Origin: Strigamia acuminata
Taxonomy: Eukaryota > Arthropoda > Chilopoda > Geophilomorpha > Linotaeniidae
Length of the DNA stretch: 64,000 nt
Reading direction: 5' to 3'
Assembly (NCBI GenBank): GCA_949358305.1
Contig: OX442315.1
Location: 23,648,427-23,712,426, forward strand
Part shown: positions 9,427 to 21,200 of the stretch, in pieces
How positions within the stretch are numbered: the stretch's first letter is position 1
Layout of the letters: every line of letters begins with the position of its first letter
Notes under the pieces: generated by a model
Database searches by the model: none
What the model saw: only the letters and a program-made list of their open reading frames with translations
Told to the model about the DNA's origin: nothing
Program-made: the position numbers and the translations under genes

Positions 9427-11133
9427 ATGAGTCGGAAAGGAAAGGCACCCAAACGCCAATATGTACACTGGGATACTGACGAAGAAGAGGAGGAAACTGA
9501 TTACCGTTTCGTCAACACTTCCTCAAATCCCGAAATTGTGGCAAACTGGGCACGTGATAATCCAGGAGTTGTACCTCCGGAAATCCTCAATGCCATGGGA
9601 ATTGACGTCCAAGCCCCAGCTCCCAGAAACTCTGGTCGAAATCAACGAACAGTCGCGTACGTTCATTCGGACGATCAAACCTGGGATCAGTCAGACGAAA
9701 TACAACGATCTCGGTCTAACTCTCGCCAGGACCGTCGAGACAGCTTCCAACAAGGAAATGCATCTCAACGACCTCAAGGACGTCAAACGAATAAGGGCAA
9801 GCAACAACGTCCTAACCAGAGTAGTCAGGCCATTGTTAAGCAAACGGGTTCCACCATCAACTCGTCCGCCGAAGCTCTCACACGAGGAGGTTCCCAATCC
9901 ATAAGCGAGATGAATTTACCCTTGTATAGGAAAGCCCGTAAGGAGATTGTATTCAAAGATCTGGATACCGCCGCCTTAGGAACTCTGATTCCCCCGAACT
10001 CGAAAACTGGGTTCTGCCCTTTATGTTCAGGTTGCGGGTGGCTCTCTTCATTGATGAGTGGTGTGCATGCAGTCGTATGCGTAAATTGTCACGGGTCGAA
10101 ACGCTTACCATTAAACAAGTTATGGAATGTAGACATAGAACCATATGTAGTTAAAGGTCTCACAACTCCAACTGCGCGAAACTGGGCAACTTGTCGTAAT
10201 TGCGGTTTAATCCATAAGGGACCAGAAATCGCAATACACGAGGATCCGGCTACCATGTCGAGGGAGAATACACCCCATGGGGGGGTTGTAGCACCTCAGA
10301 GATGCACAACCCAAGTAAAAATCCTATCGGATTCCTGTTTGGTCAAAGACGAGCCGTCGACTTCCTCGCTACCTCAAGTTTCAACTTGGGATAATTTGAA
10401 CTTGGATTCCTGTACCATGTCCAGTGAGCCTCCGAGCACCGATATTGTGTATGATCCAAATTTCGATGTGTCGCCTCCGCGCCCCCGCGCTCCTACGCCA
10501 GAGCCGGTCATTCTTATGATATCACCGTTCATGCCACCAACTAACCTGGTAGGGATCGAAAAAGCAAAGGCGGAGGTTAGCCACCATTTTCCCGGTTTAT
10601 TAGAATCAGCAAAACGAGTTTGTCTGGCACTAAAAAACGGCTCCACCCCGGATTACTCGATACCCTTGGCGATCATGCAGTGGATTTTTCATCCCAGTCG
10701 AGTTGAGTCGTTTCAAATGCGCTCGTTTGTGTGGTGTCGGCTCCTGAACCAAATTTCAGCTGAATGTCCTGCAATTGACAGCAATTGGCACTCGGGTTTA
10801 CCCGACCACCATTTGCTCTTTTCAGAGCAACCCGTCGTCGTGCGTGATGCTCTTATGGCATCCCCACCAGGTCAGGATGAAGCCACCCCACCGATTCAGG
10901 TAGATATTCCTCCGACCCGGGTTAATATCACCTCAGAAGTCGTTCCGACGATGGTTGCCGAAGTTCTTCCCGCGATAGTGGATGAGGTAATCACGGACGT
11001 GGTCGCTGAAGCCACTCCAGAAGTTCTAATGGAAACTGCACTTGAAGCGATAGTTTCCATTGCTGCATCTACCTCCCCTGCCGTCTTCGCATCCGTAGTC
11101 AAGGAATTTGCGGAAGACATCGAGTTGGATTAA
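9427..11133 (+). CDS. Retrotransposon ORF3, unknown function, cysteine-cluster protein
   Basis: 568 residues from ATG 9427, same strand as pol and in the position where some Gypsy elements carry env. It does not look like Env: no signal peptide, no membrane segment, no fusion peptide. The N-terminus is basic (MSRKGKAPKRQ) followed by an acidic run (EEEEE). Residues about 65-150 are low-complexity and rich in Ser, Gln, Asn and Arg. Residues about 195-260 hold paired cysteines: C197, C200, C203, then C218, C221, then C256, C259. The CPLC, CVNCHGS and CRNCG motifs suggest zinc binding, superficially like DnaJ-type cysteine repeats. The middle is Pro/Ser-rich. The C-terminal 90 residues repeat E-V-x-P-like units and are acidic. 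I recognise no family. A nucleic-acid-binding or host-interaction role is only a guess. The frame is intact in an element with matching LTRs, which argues that it is functional. Confidence 0.85.
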   Translation: MSRKGKAPKRQYVHWDTDEEEEETDYRFVNTSSNPEIVANWARDNPGVVPPEILNAMGIDVQAPAPRNSGRNQRTVAYVHSDDQTWDQSDEIQRSRSNSRQDRRDSFQQGNASQRPQGRQTNKGKQQRPNQSSQAIVKQTGSTINSSAEALTRGGSQSISEMNLPLYRKARKEIVFKDLDTAALGTLIPPNSKTGFCPLCSGCGWLSSLMSGVHAVVCVNCHGSKRLPLNKLWNVDIEPYVVKGLTTPTARNWATCRNCGLIHKGPEIAIHEDPATMSRENTPHGGVVAPQRCTTQVKILSDSCLVKDEPSTSSLPQVSTWDNLNLDSCTMSSEPPSTDIVYDPNFDVSPPRPRAPTPEPVILMISPFMPPTNLVGIEKAKAEVSHHFPGLLESAKRVCLALKNGSTPDYSIPLAIMQWIFHPSRVESFQMRSFVWCRLLNQISAECPAIDSNWHSGLPDHHLLFSEQPVVVRDALMASPPGQDEATPPIQVDIPPTRVNITSEVVPTMVAEVLPAIVDEVITDVVAEATPEVLMETALEAIVSIAASTSPAVFASVVKEFAEDIELD

Positions 11134-11729
11134 AGTAATGTTCAGATATGGAGATCAGTTACTTTCCCCATATCTCTTCCGAACCGAAGTAACGAATCTA
11201 TCTCGGTATTTTCATACAAAGTTTGAGCAGATGTTGTGTTTATTTAATAACAATGAGAATTTTATAACCTTTTATAACATTTTTGAGTCTAGTGTTCAGT
11301 GTTACAGGATACTAATTTTAATAATTGTTGTTTGTAAAAATTATAATGTGTTTATTTTTGCAATAATTTCATTTTCCAGTCGAAATTATTTATTGTGAAT
11401 CTAAAGAGTTTAGTCTTTTATTAACCTATCATTACAAAATTTTGATGTTATTCTTAAGTTTTGAGTATATTTCCCTTCTGAAGCAGTTGTAAGTCCACCT
11501 GTAATGGAAAAGAAATCAGTGTTTATTTTATAAAAGTTATTCGATAACTCTAATAAATAGTTTTTTGAAGCATTTTTGATTAAGTTTGAAATTTATTTAT
11601 ACGACTATGTCTATAAATCGAATTTACTTACCAAAGGTGGAATTCCAGATACGATTGATGCCAGTATAAACCGTAAATCTCTAGGTATATCAGTAAATAG
11701 TATGTAAATACAAGTATTGACATATATTT
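11134..11729 (+). other. 3' untranslated interval of the retrotransposon
   Basis: About 600 AT-rich bases between the ORF3 stop and the polypurine tract. No convincing gene or structured element seen. Confidence 0.6.
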
Positions 11730-11739
11730 AAGGGGGACT
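11730..11739 (+). other. Polypurine tract
   Basis: AAGGGGGACT lies directly before the TGTGACGG that starts the 3' LTR. Position and purine run fit the plus-strand primer site. Confidence 0.8.
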
Positions 11740-13276
11740 TGTGACGGTTACACTGTCATACACTTTGCTAGTTAAGGACGATTATTTCGTCAATAGATGG
11801 CGTTCTCGTATTAGCGGTAATTTTGATTTTCGATCATTTTCTAAGTAATTTAATATATAAATTATTATTTATATATTGAATTCACTTTAGTTACAGTTAT
11901 TAAAACATGTTAAATATGTTTTAGATGTTGTCTTATTTGGTTTACTACATAATTCTATTGAATTATGTATAAACTTCACACCTGTGAATAGAATCCCATT
12001 ACGGATTATAATCAAGGACTTAATCCGAAATGCATCCAGTTCTTAGGGCGGACCTAGTAGAAGACTATGTCCTGGCTATCCACTTCCCAGAGCCTAGGAT
12101 TGGAAGGATTTAGGTGACCAGTGATCCCATTGGATCAATGATTAGCCTATTGTCCAGTACGAGTATATATTCCGTGTAAACCGGAAATATCTCGCTCTTG
12201 CTCTTGTCCTGTTTTCTGTTTGTTACTTGTTACTTGAGCGCTTTTATACTTCACGTCGATCCAACAGTCCGTTGTAGAAATACCAGTTATTTAGTGTAAG
12301 CATCTAGAGTGAGTAGAAGACTCACAGACACACTGCCCGCCTCTTCATGCCAACATTCCGTTGTAGAAATCGTAAGTTTACTTGCATTTAAGTGTAGATT
12401 CTAGAGTGGGGTACAACCCACAGACACACTCCCCCCGCTTCATGCCAACATCCCGTTGTAGAATGTAGAATCTAGAGTGGAGTAAAATTCACAGACGCAT
12501 TGGTAATGTAGTATCTAGAGTGGGGTATTTATTATTTCACAGACGCATTATCAGGATAACCGAGCGGAGTAATTTCCCGGTTATTCTCCCGCCAGCCAGA
12601 ACCGAGCGGAGTAATTTCCCGGTAATGGATAACCTTTCCTACGAGAGACTGCTGATTCAATTCACTGTTGGACGATGGAACATCTTAATTATTATTTTGA
12701 TGTTGATTGCACTTGGGGCAAAAAATAGCTCGGCGCTATTTTAATTTATTCTTTATTTTTCCAGTTATTTTATCCCGCTTCGTGAATATAATATCATGTG
12801 GAATTCTGTCGAATTTACATGAATATTTATTCAATTTATTTCGTCATGTTTATGACCGCGCTTTGCAATTATTATCCATATAATAATTACAAGTGTGACG
12901 ACTGCAGAAAAGTCAACCGCACCTCTCGGATATAATTCACCTAAGCCTAACCATTACACACCTTTCAGAACTAGCCCAGGAACCACAAAAGTCCAGACTA
13001 AGATGACATCTTTTACGTCCTAACAATAAGACCGTTACATATTCTTATTTGTTCGACTGAAAACCGCAAGTGATATTATTATAGGGCTTTTGCCGACCGA
13101 TTGTATAGTTTAACTTGCAGAGTTTCGACCATTTGTCGGTCTAGTATTTATATAAGTTCAAACCGGAATAAATTGTCATATGATTTGAGAAATCACAAGC
13201 CTCCGTATTTTACACTTTCACACAAGTTCTCGCTCTAATTTTCTAGCAATTGTATCTCGCAAAGTCAATCGTCACA
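11740..13276 (+). repeat. 3' LTR, complete (1,537 bp)
   Basis: Begins TGTGA and ends TCACA, a perfect 5-bp inverted terminus, right after the polypurine tract. Its last 1,015 bases match window bases 1-1015. U3 holds the tandem hairpin repeats (12262-12556); the TATA-like site (13147-13156) and AATAAA (13167-13172) are near the end. The base after the LTR differs from the base after the 5' LTR, fixing the boundary at 13276. Confidence 0.95.
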
Positions 13277-14151
13277 AGTGCATGTCATGGAATGTAAGTG
13301 CGCATTACCAATTTAAAGTGAATGTAAATATCCTCCCAAAAAATATACTGTAGAACGCTCTAGACAAGGCTTACCGACGATCTGGAACCCCTCAAGACTT
13401 AAATAAAACTCAAGATAGGATTGTTTTCTATTATTCCGCGCGTTTTTTTTCCGCAGCCAATCACAGCTCATGCCAACATTGTTAAGACACCAATCATTGT
13501 AGCAAACCCCAGCTGTAACAATTCCGCAGCGGAATCGCAAGTGTGAACCAGGATTAATGCTAGAAACTTCCTTTAGGCCGAGCACTGACTCATACTTCTG
13601 GGTGTAAAAATACCTCTAGTCTGGATGCATTTTCCTGGAGCCGCCTACTCCTGGTCTAGAGAAGATTCACTGTATTAATGAATTATGCATTTACTGGCTG
13701 CCTGATGTTAACGGAAGCAATTTGCAAGTTAATTAAACTTTTTATATCAGCATTTCCATAATATTGTTTAATTTTTATTGTCATGTATGTATTAAACACA
13801 ATTAAAAGTTCTGTTGGCATATCAAACATTCACCATTTTCTATTATGGTCAATCTAACCCCATTGATCGGATTGACCGGAAACGTCCATGCGATGTTAGT
13901 GTTAATTATATAAATAAAAACCCCTCGTGTTTGAAATAAAGATTCACTCAATCGTTTAAGCTATTGTTGTCAACACTTCATTTGTATATATTTATTTAGA
14001 TAATCTGTGCCTAATCAAATTAAAAACACAAAACAAAATGTTAAGGTTAAGAAAGTTTGAAATAAATAAATGACCTCTCTGATTTAAAAGTTAAGTTTAA
14101 TGTGGAGCAATGATTAATATCAACAATAATTTCTTGGAAATTTTCTTTTAG
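13277..14151. other. Right flank of the retrotransposon, no gene called
   Basis: The first 400 bases are less AT-rich than the surroundings and contain a 90-codon minus-strand open frame (13313-13585) with no recognisable domain. They may be an older repeat. The rest is AT-rich with nothing I can support. Confidence 0.4.
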
Positions 14152-14991
14152 GACTAAAGAGAAATTCGATATTCTTGGAATTTCTTGTCTGCTCACTGGG
14201 GGAGCATTGGTAAAAATCCTTTCCGCATACGTGGATGCATTAAGGTTGGCTTTTAATCAACTAAGTAATTTTTTATTTATTACTTTCATTTTTAATAGGG
14301 AAAAATAATAAAGAATCAGATGTTTTACCAGTTGCTGTCTTCTGTTATGATTGTTGTGATTGTTGCACCGGTTAATGCCATCAGCAGTTTCCTTCTCATA
14401 TTTTTTTTTGAAAAATAAAAATAGCCAGATGGTGTATACGTGCTAGCACTTTAGCAAGCAGTAGGTGGCTGCAGCGTATCTAACATAATTACAAACTAAA
14501 TTGTTTTTGTCTTGTCTTTAAAAGCAAATTTTCAGTTGGTGTTTGACGCTTTGCCTGTGAATATGGTTGCTATAATTAAATTTCTGGCTGCCAGTGGAGT
14601 TTATTTGAATTTCGGTCACGAGGTACGTCTCATGGGCGTATAATTTGCTTTCACGGTACCTATTTTACAATTATACATGGATCTTCTTGTTTTGTATAAA
14701 ATGTTAATGAGAAATGATAGTTTCTCAAGTCTATTACTTTTGCAAATGATAAATGTTTGACTAATAACACTGACAGGGACAACAAACTTATATTCCTTTT
14801 GCCGAATTTATATGACAATCTAGGTTAATATACATGCTGATGTAGTAAAAAAAATAAAAATAAACCTTTAAAAAGAAGGTTACTTGAAGTTATTTTTGCC
14901 ATTTTCTTAGATTACAGAGGACGGTTGTACTCTTCCAAGTGTGTTGAAAGGGGTTTTCATTGTACGTGGTGGTCTGTACAGGCAATATTAG
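14152..14991 (+). CDS. Candidate 3' exons of an unidentified membrane-protein gene
   Basis: Four short segments with splice-like borders and compatible phases: 14152-14209, 14299-14370, 14536-14622 and 14911-14991 (ending TAG). Acceptors read TTTTAG, TTAATAG, TTTTCAG and TTCTTAG. Donors are GTAAAA, GTTAAT (weak) and GTACGT. The segments are richer in G+C than the introns between them (89, 165 and 288 bases), whose sizes resemble introns of the transporter gene at 57-62 kb. The encoded peptides include hydrophobic runs such as LLSSVMIVVIVAP and NMVAIIKFLAASGVYL, suggesting membrane segments. I recognise no family. If real, 5' exons lie further left and the retrotransposon may sit in one of its introns. 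Each piece is short enough to be chance. Confidence 0.28.
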
Positions 14992-17694
14992 GCTTTAGAG
15001 ATGAGATAGAAATGTTCTGAGAACTAGCGGAGCTGTTGTGGCTTGAGAAATTTTTTTTCAGTCAATACGGTAGATGAAAAATGAGTTTCCGGCGTGTTAT
15101 AACTGTGAAGAGTGCGCAAAGCTGAAAATAGATGGTGTCTAATGTTGAGTCGTTACAGTTGCGAATTTTAGTTGCTTATTGACACATCGTGAACGTGTCA
15201 ATAAACCTTGTGACGTGTTGTGTTACCTGTGTTGAGATGTAAAAAAAATTAATTCCTGTGCAATAAATCACACACGTTGATATGTTGAAGTTAAATAGAC
15301 GGTTTATTTGTAACTCACAATATTATGGATTGGGATCAAAGTAATGATTTTAATGTTTATTTAATTTTAACTATTAATACTCAGTTTCAGTGTTTAAAGC
15401 AGCAACTTCAATATATATTTTTCCTTCAGATTTTAGATATTTTTTTTTAATTTGATAATTTAAAATTTTATCTGATTTTACTTGAGGTAGATAAAGATGG
15501 TAGGAAAGGTGAAACAAACTTGAGAATGGGGAACTGATCCGTGGTTTCATTTCTTTTCACCAGCTGCCTGTTAGACTAAAGGCCAGATTCTTTCTGTCTT
15601 GCTGGGTTTTATGGCTGAAGTGAAACAAGAAACATGGCTGAGTTGTAAGGCGCTTTGCTTGATAGCTCTCTTTAATCTTTTTCACACTTTATTAGTTTTG
15701 TAAGAAAAATAAAACCAAAAACTACAAAAATGAAACTTGTTGGTCATAAGTTTGTAATCACGCACATTTAGAATTGGTTAACTAGAATAACTATATAAAT
15801 ATTATATGTATTATATGTTTTACATGTGTGTGTGAATGTGTATTTTTCTTATTATTTTAGTTAATATTTTGAATGAATAAAACATTTTATTAAAAGAAGA
15901 AATACTATGGTTTTAGTAACAGCGCAATTTCATCTGGGAAATTTTCATCTTGTACTTTGTTTCATGTGTGAATATTATGCCACAACCTGAGTTAAGGTGT
16001 GATATGAAATTGAAGAAAAAGAAAAGTTTACTGATGTTCTTTCCGCCTCTTACATAATTCATATTTTTATATTGGTTTTCTTTTATTTTTTAATATTTTG
16101 GACATTTAATTTTAACGGGATTTATTATACGATCTGATAAAATAATGTGTTTACCGGTATGTTGTGTGGCAATAATATTTATTGTACAATCTTTGCAATT
16201 GCTAGGTTTATGATAAATGTTCACTGGTCATCAAGGCTCTTTCTTCTATTAGGAGGTTGTTTTTAAAAATAAGTATAATAACTTGTATAGCTTTAAGTTA
16301 GACCTAGATTATGGATTTAGCTTCATCTTTAAGAAATATAAAAGAACTTTTTTTATTGAGTTTATTTCTGTCAAAATGTCGGAGATCAAATTCCATTAAA
16401 TTTAGTTGTGAGCTTATTACACTGTTCTTTTTTAATATTGAAGATAAAATTTATTTTTATTTTGAAACTAGTTTTTAAAGGCCGTTGTGTTGTTAATTTA
16501 ATCATTTTAATGGTACCGGTATGGAAATGAAGTGGTAAATCTTATTTAGAGTATGTTGCATTAATTTAATGTTGTGCAAACAAAGAAACTAACTAATTTC
16601 GACACAGTGTGACTCATTTATTTTTATTAAATAATTATTTATCGAATTTCCTCTAAAAATCTTTCGATTTGACAAGCTAAGTTGAAGCTTCAGCTTCAGA
16701 ACATTTCATAAATTTTGACAAGACTAATGACTTTTTCTAAATTGAATATTTAAAGGAGACTATGCTGCAGTAAGAAAAACAAAGTAAAATAAAATAGAAA
16801 TAATAGGCTTAAACGTATGGGCCTAAAATCAAAGAATAATCATAATCATTTATGCAAAACTTTGTGATGATTGTAGCACTAGTGACGTCAAACACGGCAT
16901 AATGTATGACAAGCACATAGGAGCTTCATAAAAGAGTTTATTTTTATTCCATTTCATGGAAATTATTTTTAATTTTAAGTTTTTTCTTTAATTTATAACG
17001 ACATTTGAATGTTTGCGAAAACATTAACATTTTGTTAGTTCCGTTCGTTTATACGACATTGCCATTCATATTTTCCACTTAACAGATGCAATAAGAGCGA
17101 AGATTGTCGAGTGTGAAACTCAATGACTAAGAAACATTGAAGGGGAGGAGACGTAGAACCCAATTGAATCACTAGAGCAAGATCAATTTTTTTTTTCTTC
17201 TCTTGTTAAACCTCCTTTCTTATTATTTTTCTTGAAAGTCGTAAAAAGAAATGCCCACGTCCCAACAAAATTCAAAGTATCTGCTTGCTCAGCATTTGCC
17301 TTTGTGTTTGTCTACCTACACTCGAGGTAGTTTAGAGATTTATTTTTCCGTACAAAGACCAATTTGTAGTGTCATACAAATTGGAATTTTGACGTCGAAT
17401 GAATGAAAATTTGAGTGGTGAAGTTTGAAAAAAAATGCATTGTTGAATTATATTATGTTTAAGTGCAATCTTTAATGTGTTTTTTTCCAGGTTTTTTAGA
17501 GTGGTTATTTGCAATGAGATTGATCCGTTGAACGTGGTCAGTTTTTATTGGGTAATTACAGTAAAGTGCGGACTTTTAAATGTCCAAGTTCGTGATTAAG
17601 TTAAAAGCATTTTCTTATACCTATAGATTTTATCGAGTGTTTTAAAATATTGTTACTTTTTTATTTATTATTTTCTGAAAATATATTGCGGCAT
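14992..17694. other. Non-coding, AT-rich
   Basis: Long A and T runs. No coding frame, RNA gene or repeat that I can support. Confidence 0.5.
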
Positions 17695-17703
17695 TGGTCA
17701 AAT

Positions 17704-17882
17704 GTCTACACTGTATATCTGCACTGTAATGCCCGGAAGACTACTGCACCATTGGCATGGGTTATTTGACCAAGGTCCAAGGAGCATTCTTTGTGATGCT
17801 CTGCGGCCACGTTTAATCGAATGTACGGACTTAGGCTGATCAGCAAGGGAAACGTGCTTACTCGCCTTGAGTCACTAATAAT
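17704..17882 (-). mobile_element. Possible tRNA-derived SINE with target duplication
   Basis: A less AT-rich block of about 180 bases is flanked by direct copies of TGGTCAAAT (17695-17703 and 17882-17890), which look like a target-site duplication. On the minus strand GGCGAGTAAGC (A-box-like) and CATTCGATT (B-box-like) occur at tRNA-like spacing. There is no clear poly(A) tail. The duplication is what I see; the SINE label is inference. Confidence 0.4.
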
Positions 17883-18111
17883 GGTCAAATACTAAGTAAC
17901 TGAGTAAGACATTTTCCCAAAAGATGGCGAGGTTTGTCAGTTCGACACGCCTTCATCTCTAGTGAAACTGTGGGAAATTATTTACATAAAAACTACCGGT
18001 ATTTTTTTTTTTTAAATGGAATATTTTGTTTGTTTGCTAATAGAAAGGAATGAAAAGAAGCTTTAAAACGCGTAATTCTTTAGCTGGGTATTAGAGGGCG
18101 TGTGGTGTTTA

Positions 18112-18266
18112 CAGGGCTGGACTGGGAACAAATTTATGGCCGGGAAATCTGGGTGTCCGGGCCACAATTAATGAAGTCGGGAACGGCCAAAGCGGGCTAC
18201 GACAGGCCACAGCAATCACAGGCCACCGGGAAACTCCCGGTAGCCCGCCGGGCCAGTCCAGCACTG
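18112..18266. mobile_element. hAT-type MITE
   Basis: 155-bp element with 14-bp terminal inverted repeats: CAGGGCTGGACTGG at the left, and CCAGTCCAGCACTG at the right, whose reverse complement differs at one base. It is flanked by a perfect 8-bp duplication GGTGTTTA (18104-18111 and 18267-18274). An 8-bp duplication with CAG-starting ends is the signature of hAT transposons. No transposase is present. It is G+C-rich and contains a CCGGGAAACTCCCGG palindrome. Confidence 0.85.
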
Positions 18267-18274
18267 GGTGTTTA

Positions 18275-21200
18275 TGAATCATGATTTCGTTAATTTTTTT
18301 TTTTAGTTTTTAAAATGCTTTGAAGAAGGTTGTTATTATTATGTACATTTCTAGATTTAAATTTTTCTGTAGTTTAAAAACTTTTATAAGCCTATTAAGG
18401 AATTAATTTGTTTAAAATGCATATATTTATATATTTAAATACAATTATCAAACATCTGCATTACGCTAACAAGAAAGAGGGCGGGAAAAAGAATAGATTA
18501 ACTCTCCATTTTTAAAGAAATACCAAATTAACTATCCGAAAATATTATTAAAATTAAAGATAAACTTTTTTTTTTAATTAAACTTCAAATGCAAGTATCT
18601 TATAGGCTGACTTTTGTGTAGTACCTTTAAATTATAATTTAACAAGAATTATTTTGTTTATATTTTTAAAAATAAATAGTGTAATAGAAGTGTTAATCGT
18701 ATGGCTTGGTGTATAATTTGTTACGAAAATGGTGGGTGCTTATATTTAAGCAGCCAGGCAAAAACATGGAATTGACAAGACAAATATTTAGTTTCGGACA
18801 TTTCGAAGCTTTAATGTGTCAAAAAATATATGTGCACCCACGTATACATAAACCAGCTTCTGTGCACAGTGAAGACATTTATGGATGAGTGTTTTTAGAA
18901 AAGTCGCAAACATCGTAATGAATCTTCATTATGGAAAACTGGGTCTTTGCATCTTTACGTTTACACAAGTCACAAACATGACAATTATTTTTCTTCTCAT
19001 ATAAATGTCTCGTAAATTAACTTTACGGAATGTTTAAATCAAAATAAGTACCGATATGTCGAATTAGATTCATGTCTTGTTTCAATATATGGAAATCTTC
19101 TGAATACTGATTGAATTTTCTTCTGAGTTTTGAATTTGTTTCAATTGATCAAGATGTTAGAGCAAATTTAAAAAATAATTAAATCAGTCCTCATTCGGTT
19201 AATTTTATCCGACAAAATGAAATAATTTGTGCATTATTAATTCATGGGAATGAGTGCAGTCAGATTAAGAAGTACTGTGCCTCGTTTACACGTGCTGAGG
19301 GAATTTGAAGAACTTAATTGCCAAGTTTTTTAATAACTGAAAATGTGAAGTTGCAGCTGGATTAAGCTAAGTCATTTTCTTTATTGTTGCATTTAAGCAG
19401 GACTATCATAAATCATTTTGTTATCCACTTGCCATTTATTGTATATTTCTATTAAATGATTAATGGCTCATGAACGAATTTCTTTTCCAAGTTTTGATTT
19501 ATTCAAGCGTGTAAAGTGGGTGATGGGTTTTTGTGGTAATTATTTTCTCAACAAAAAATAAATGATTTTCTTACTCACGAGGCCTTGATTTGGGTTTTTT
19601 GTTATTATTGAAAACTATATTTAATCATACTTGAAATTGATATCAAAATTCAGCAAACTTTTCAGAACAAAAGGTCACATTTATCATTATGATTTGAACT
19701 TTTGAAGTTTCTTGCGTAAGTGACCAACATTTACATTAATCAATCTATATTTTCTTTAAAAGTCTGATCGTGACGGGTATCGACAATCGTCTAAGCCATG
19801 CCAGTGCGAATAGAGATGACAAAGTGTAGTTATGATCGATCTCTCTCCTTTTTATTGCTAGCAAATAAAATGCTAAAATATGCGAAATGGTGTAAATTAA
19901 ATTATTTTCCAAGTGAATATCGAATAGATTGAAACGAAGCAGCTTTAAAATATTTTCTTATTTGCAATCAAATTTTCATTTCTTTTATTTTTTCTTTTTA
20001 TGGGCAGTTTTTCATTTTTTTCACTCGCTGCATTTTCGCTTTCTTTAGTGGGTGTCAGATTTCCATCCAACTTGTGACAGTGCATCTTTATCATCTAAAG
20101 ACTCAGATCAAATTGTAGTCTTGTCAGAAATGTCAGCCGTCAAATTTATAAATAAGCATGGAAAAGGGCTTAACTTCAATATTTGGAAATTAATTAATTT
20201 ACGTGTCAGAATGATATATTTTTTTGACTGTTTGTTTAAATTTTTTGGCAAATTTATCATTTGATTGTGGATATTTCGCCATTTCACTGCGCGCAAAACA
20301 AATAAGAGAACATTTTTTGGCGTGTGAACATTATGGTTTGTCTTTTAATTTACAAAAACAATAGGAAGGAAACTTGCAGAAACTTGCTTATTGATTGGAA
20401 GACTGCACATTGTGGTTTGTCACTTTTGTGCACCGTCTTTTGTATCAAACATTTTTTCTCTTTAGCGAAATGAGTATTTTAATGATAATAAAAGATTTTA
20501 TTTTTTTTAAAAGGGGGCATGCCTAGCTGTAAATGTTGCACAATCTTAAATTTACATGAACTGACCAAAACAAATATTTTCTCGCCTTTTTATTGTGAAA
20601 AGCAATTCAGGTTAAAGTGTTTTGTATTGTTTTTTTCGTATTTACTTTTCATTTACTTTTTCTACATTTCACAGCTGTCAACACAAATGAAATCTGTTGT
20701 CCAAATAGCGTAATTTAAGAAGTTATATAGATGTTCCACTACGATGCATTTAAATTAACCACAACAAGCTTTTTTTTTGGTCAATCCAATCTTGTTTTGT
20801 GAAGACAGTTACCGTATGTACTTGAGACTAGCTGTGACAGTTAACCCCTGTATCAACCTACACTTTAGTTGGTGGAGCATGCAATTTCGTGCCATGTGAA
20901 CCCATCTTCTCTTTAAAGCCCGTGACTACTTGCTGTCATTAAAATGACCCGGTGGAGTGAAAAAAAAATCAATGCCGTCATTTGTTTATCTAAGCTGTAC
21001 ACACAGCTTACTTGTTTTAATAAATTTTCTTCATATCAAAAACATTTTTCTTAGTCTCATCGTTCATTAATCAGGGCATTCTTTCTTTCGCTTGGAAAAC
21101 ATGTTAGTGCTTAGTTTTACTGAGTGTTAATACTTTTTTTCTTTCTGACGAAGATATTTACTTCACTTACTGTTAAAAGTGTAGACTGGGGTTTAGAGAG

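Larger units (their letters stand above)
1..13276 (+). mobile_element. Ty3/Gypsy LTR retrotransposon, nearly complete
   Basis: The order is LTR, primer-binding site, gag, pol (protease, reverse transcriptase, RNase H, integrase), extra ORF, polypurine tract, LTR. Integrase after RNase H places it in Ty3/Gypsy. The window starts at LTR base 523, so 522 bases of the 5' LTR are missing and the full element would be about 13.8 kb, long for this group because of a 1.5-kb LTR and a third ORF. All three large ORFs are open and the two LTRs match over the whole shared 1,015 bases, so it looks recent and potentially autonomous. The target-site duplication cannot be checked because the left flank is outside the window. 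Confidence 0.96.

Noticed and set aside
9427-11133. ORF3 as an envelope gene
   Set aside because: No signal peptide, transmembrane segment, fusion peptide or furin-type site; composition is soluble and acidic.
13313-13585. 90-codon minus-strand frame next to the LTR
   Set aside because: No domain, no start context or splice evidence; likely old repeat sequence.
15564-15624. Short frame after CACCAG encoding LPVRLKARFFLSCW, faintly like an ionotropic receptor pore region
   Set aside because: About 19 codons only, then a stop; no neighbouring exons and the resemblance is too weak.
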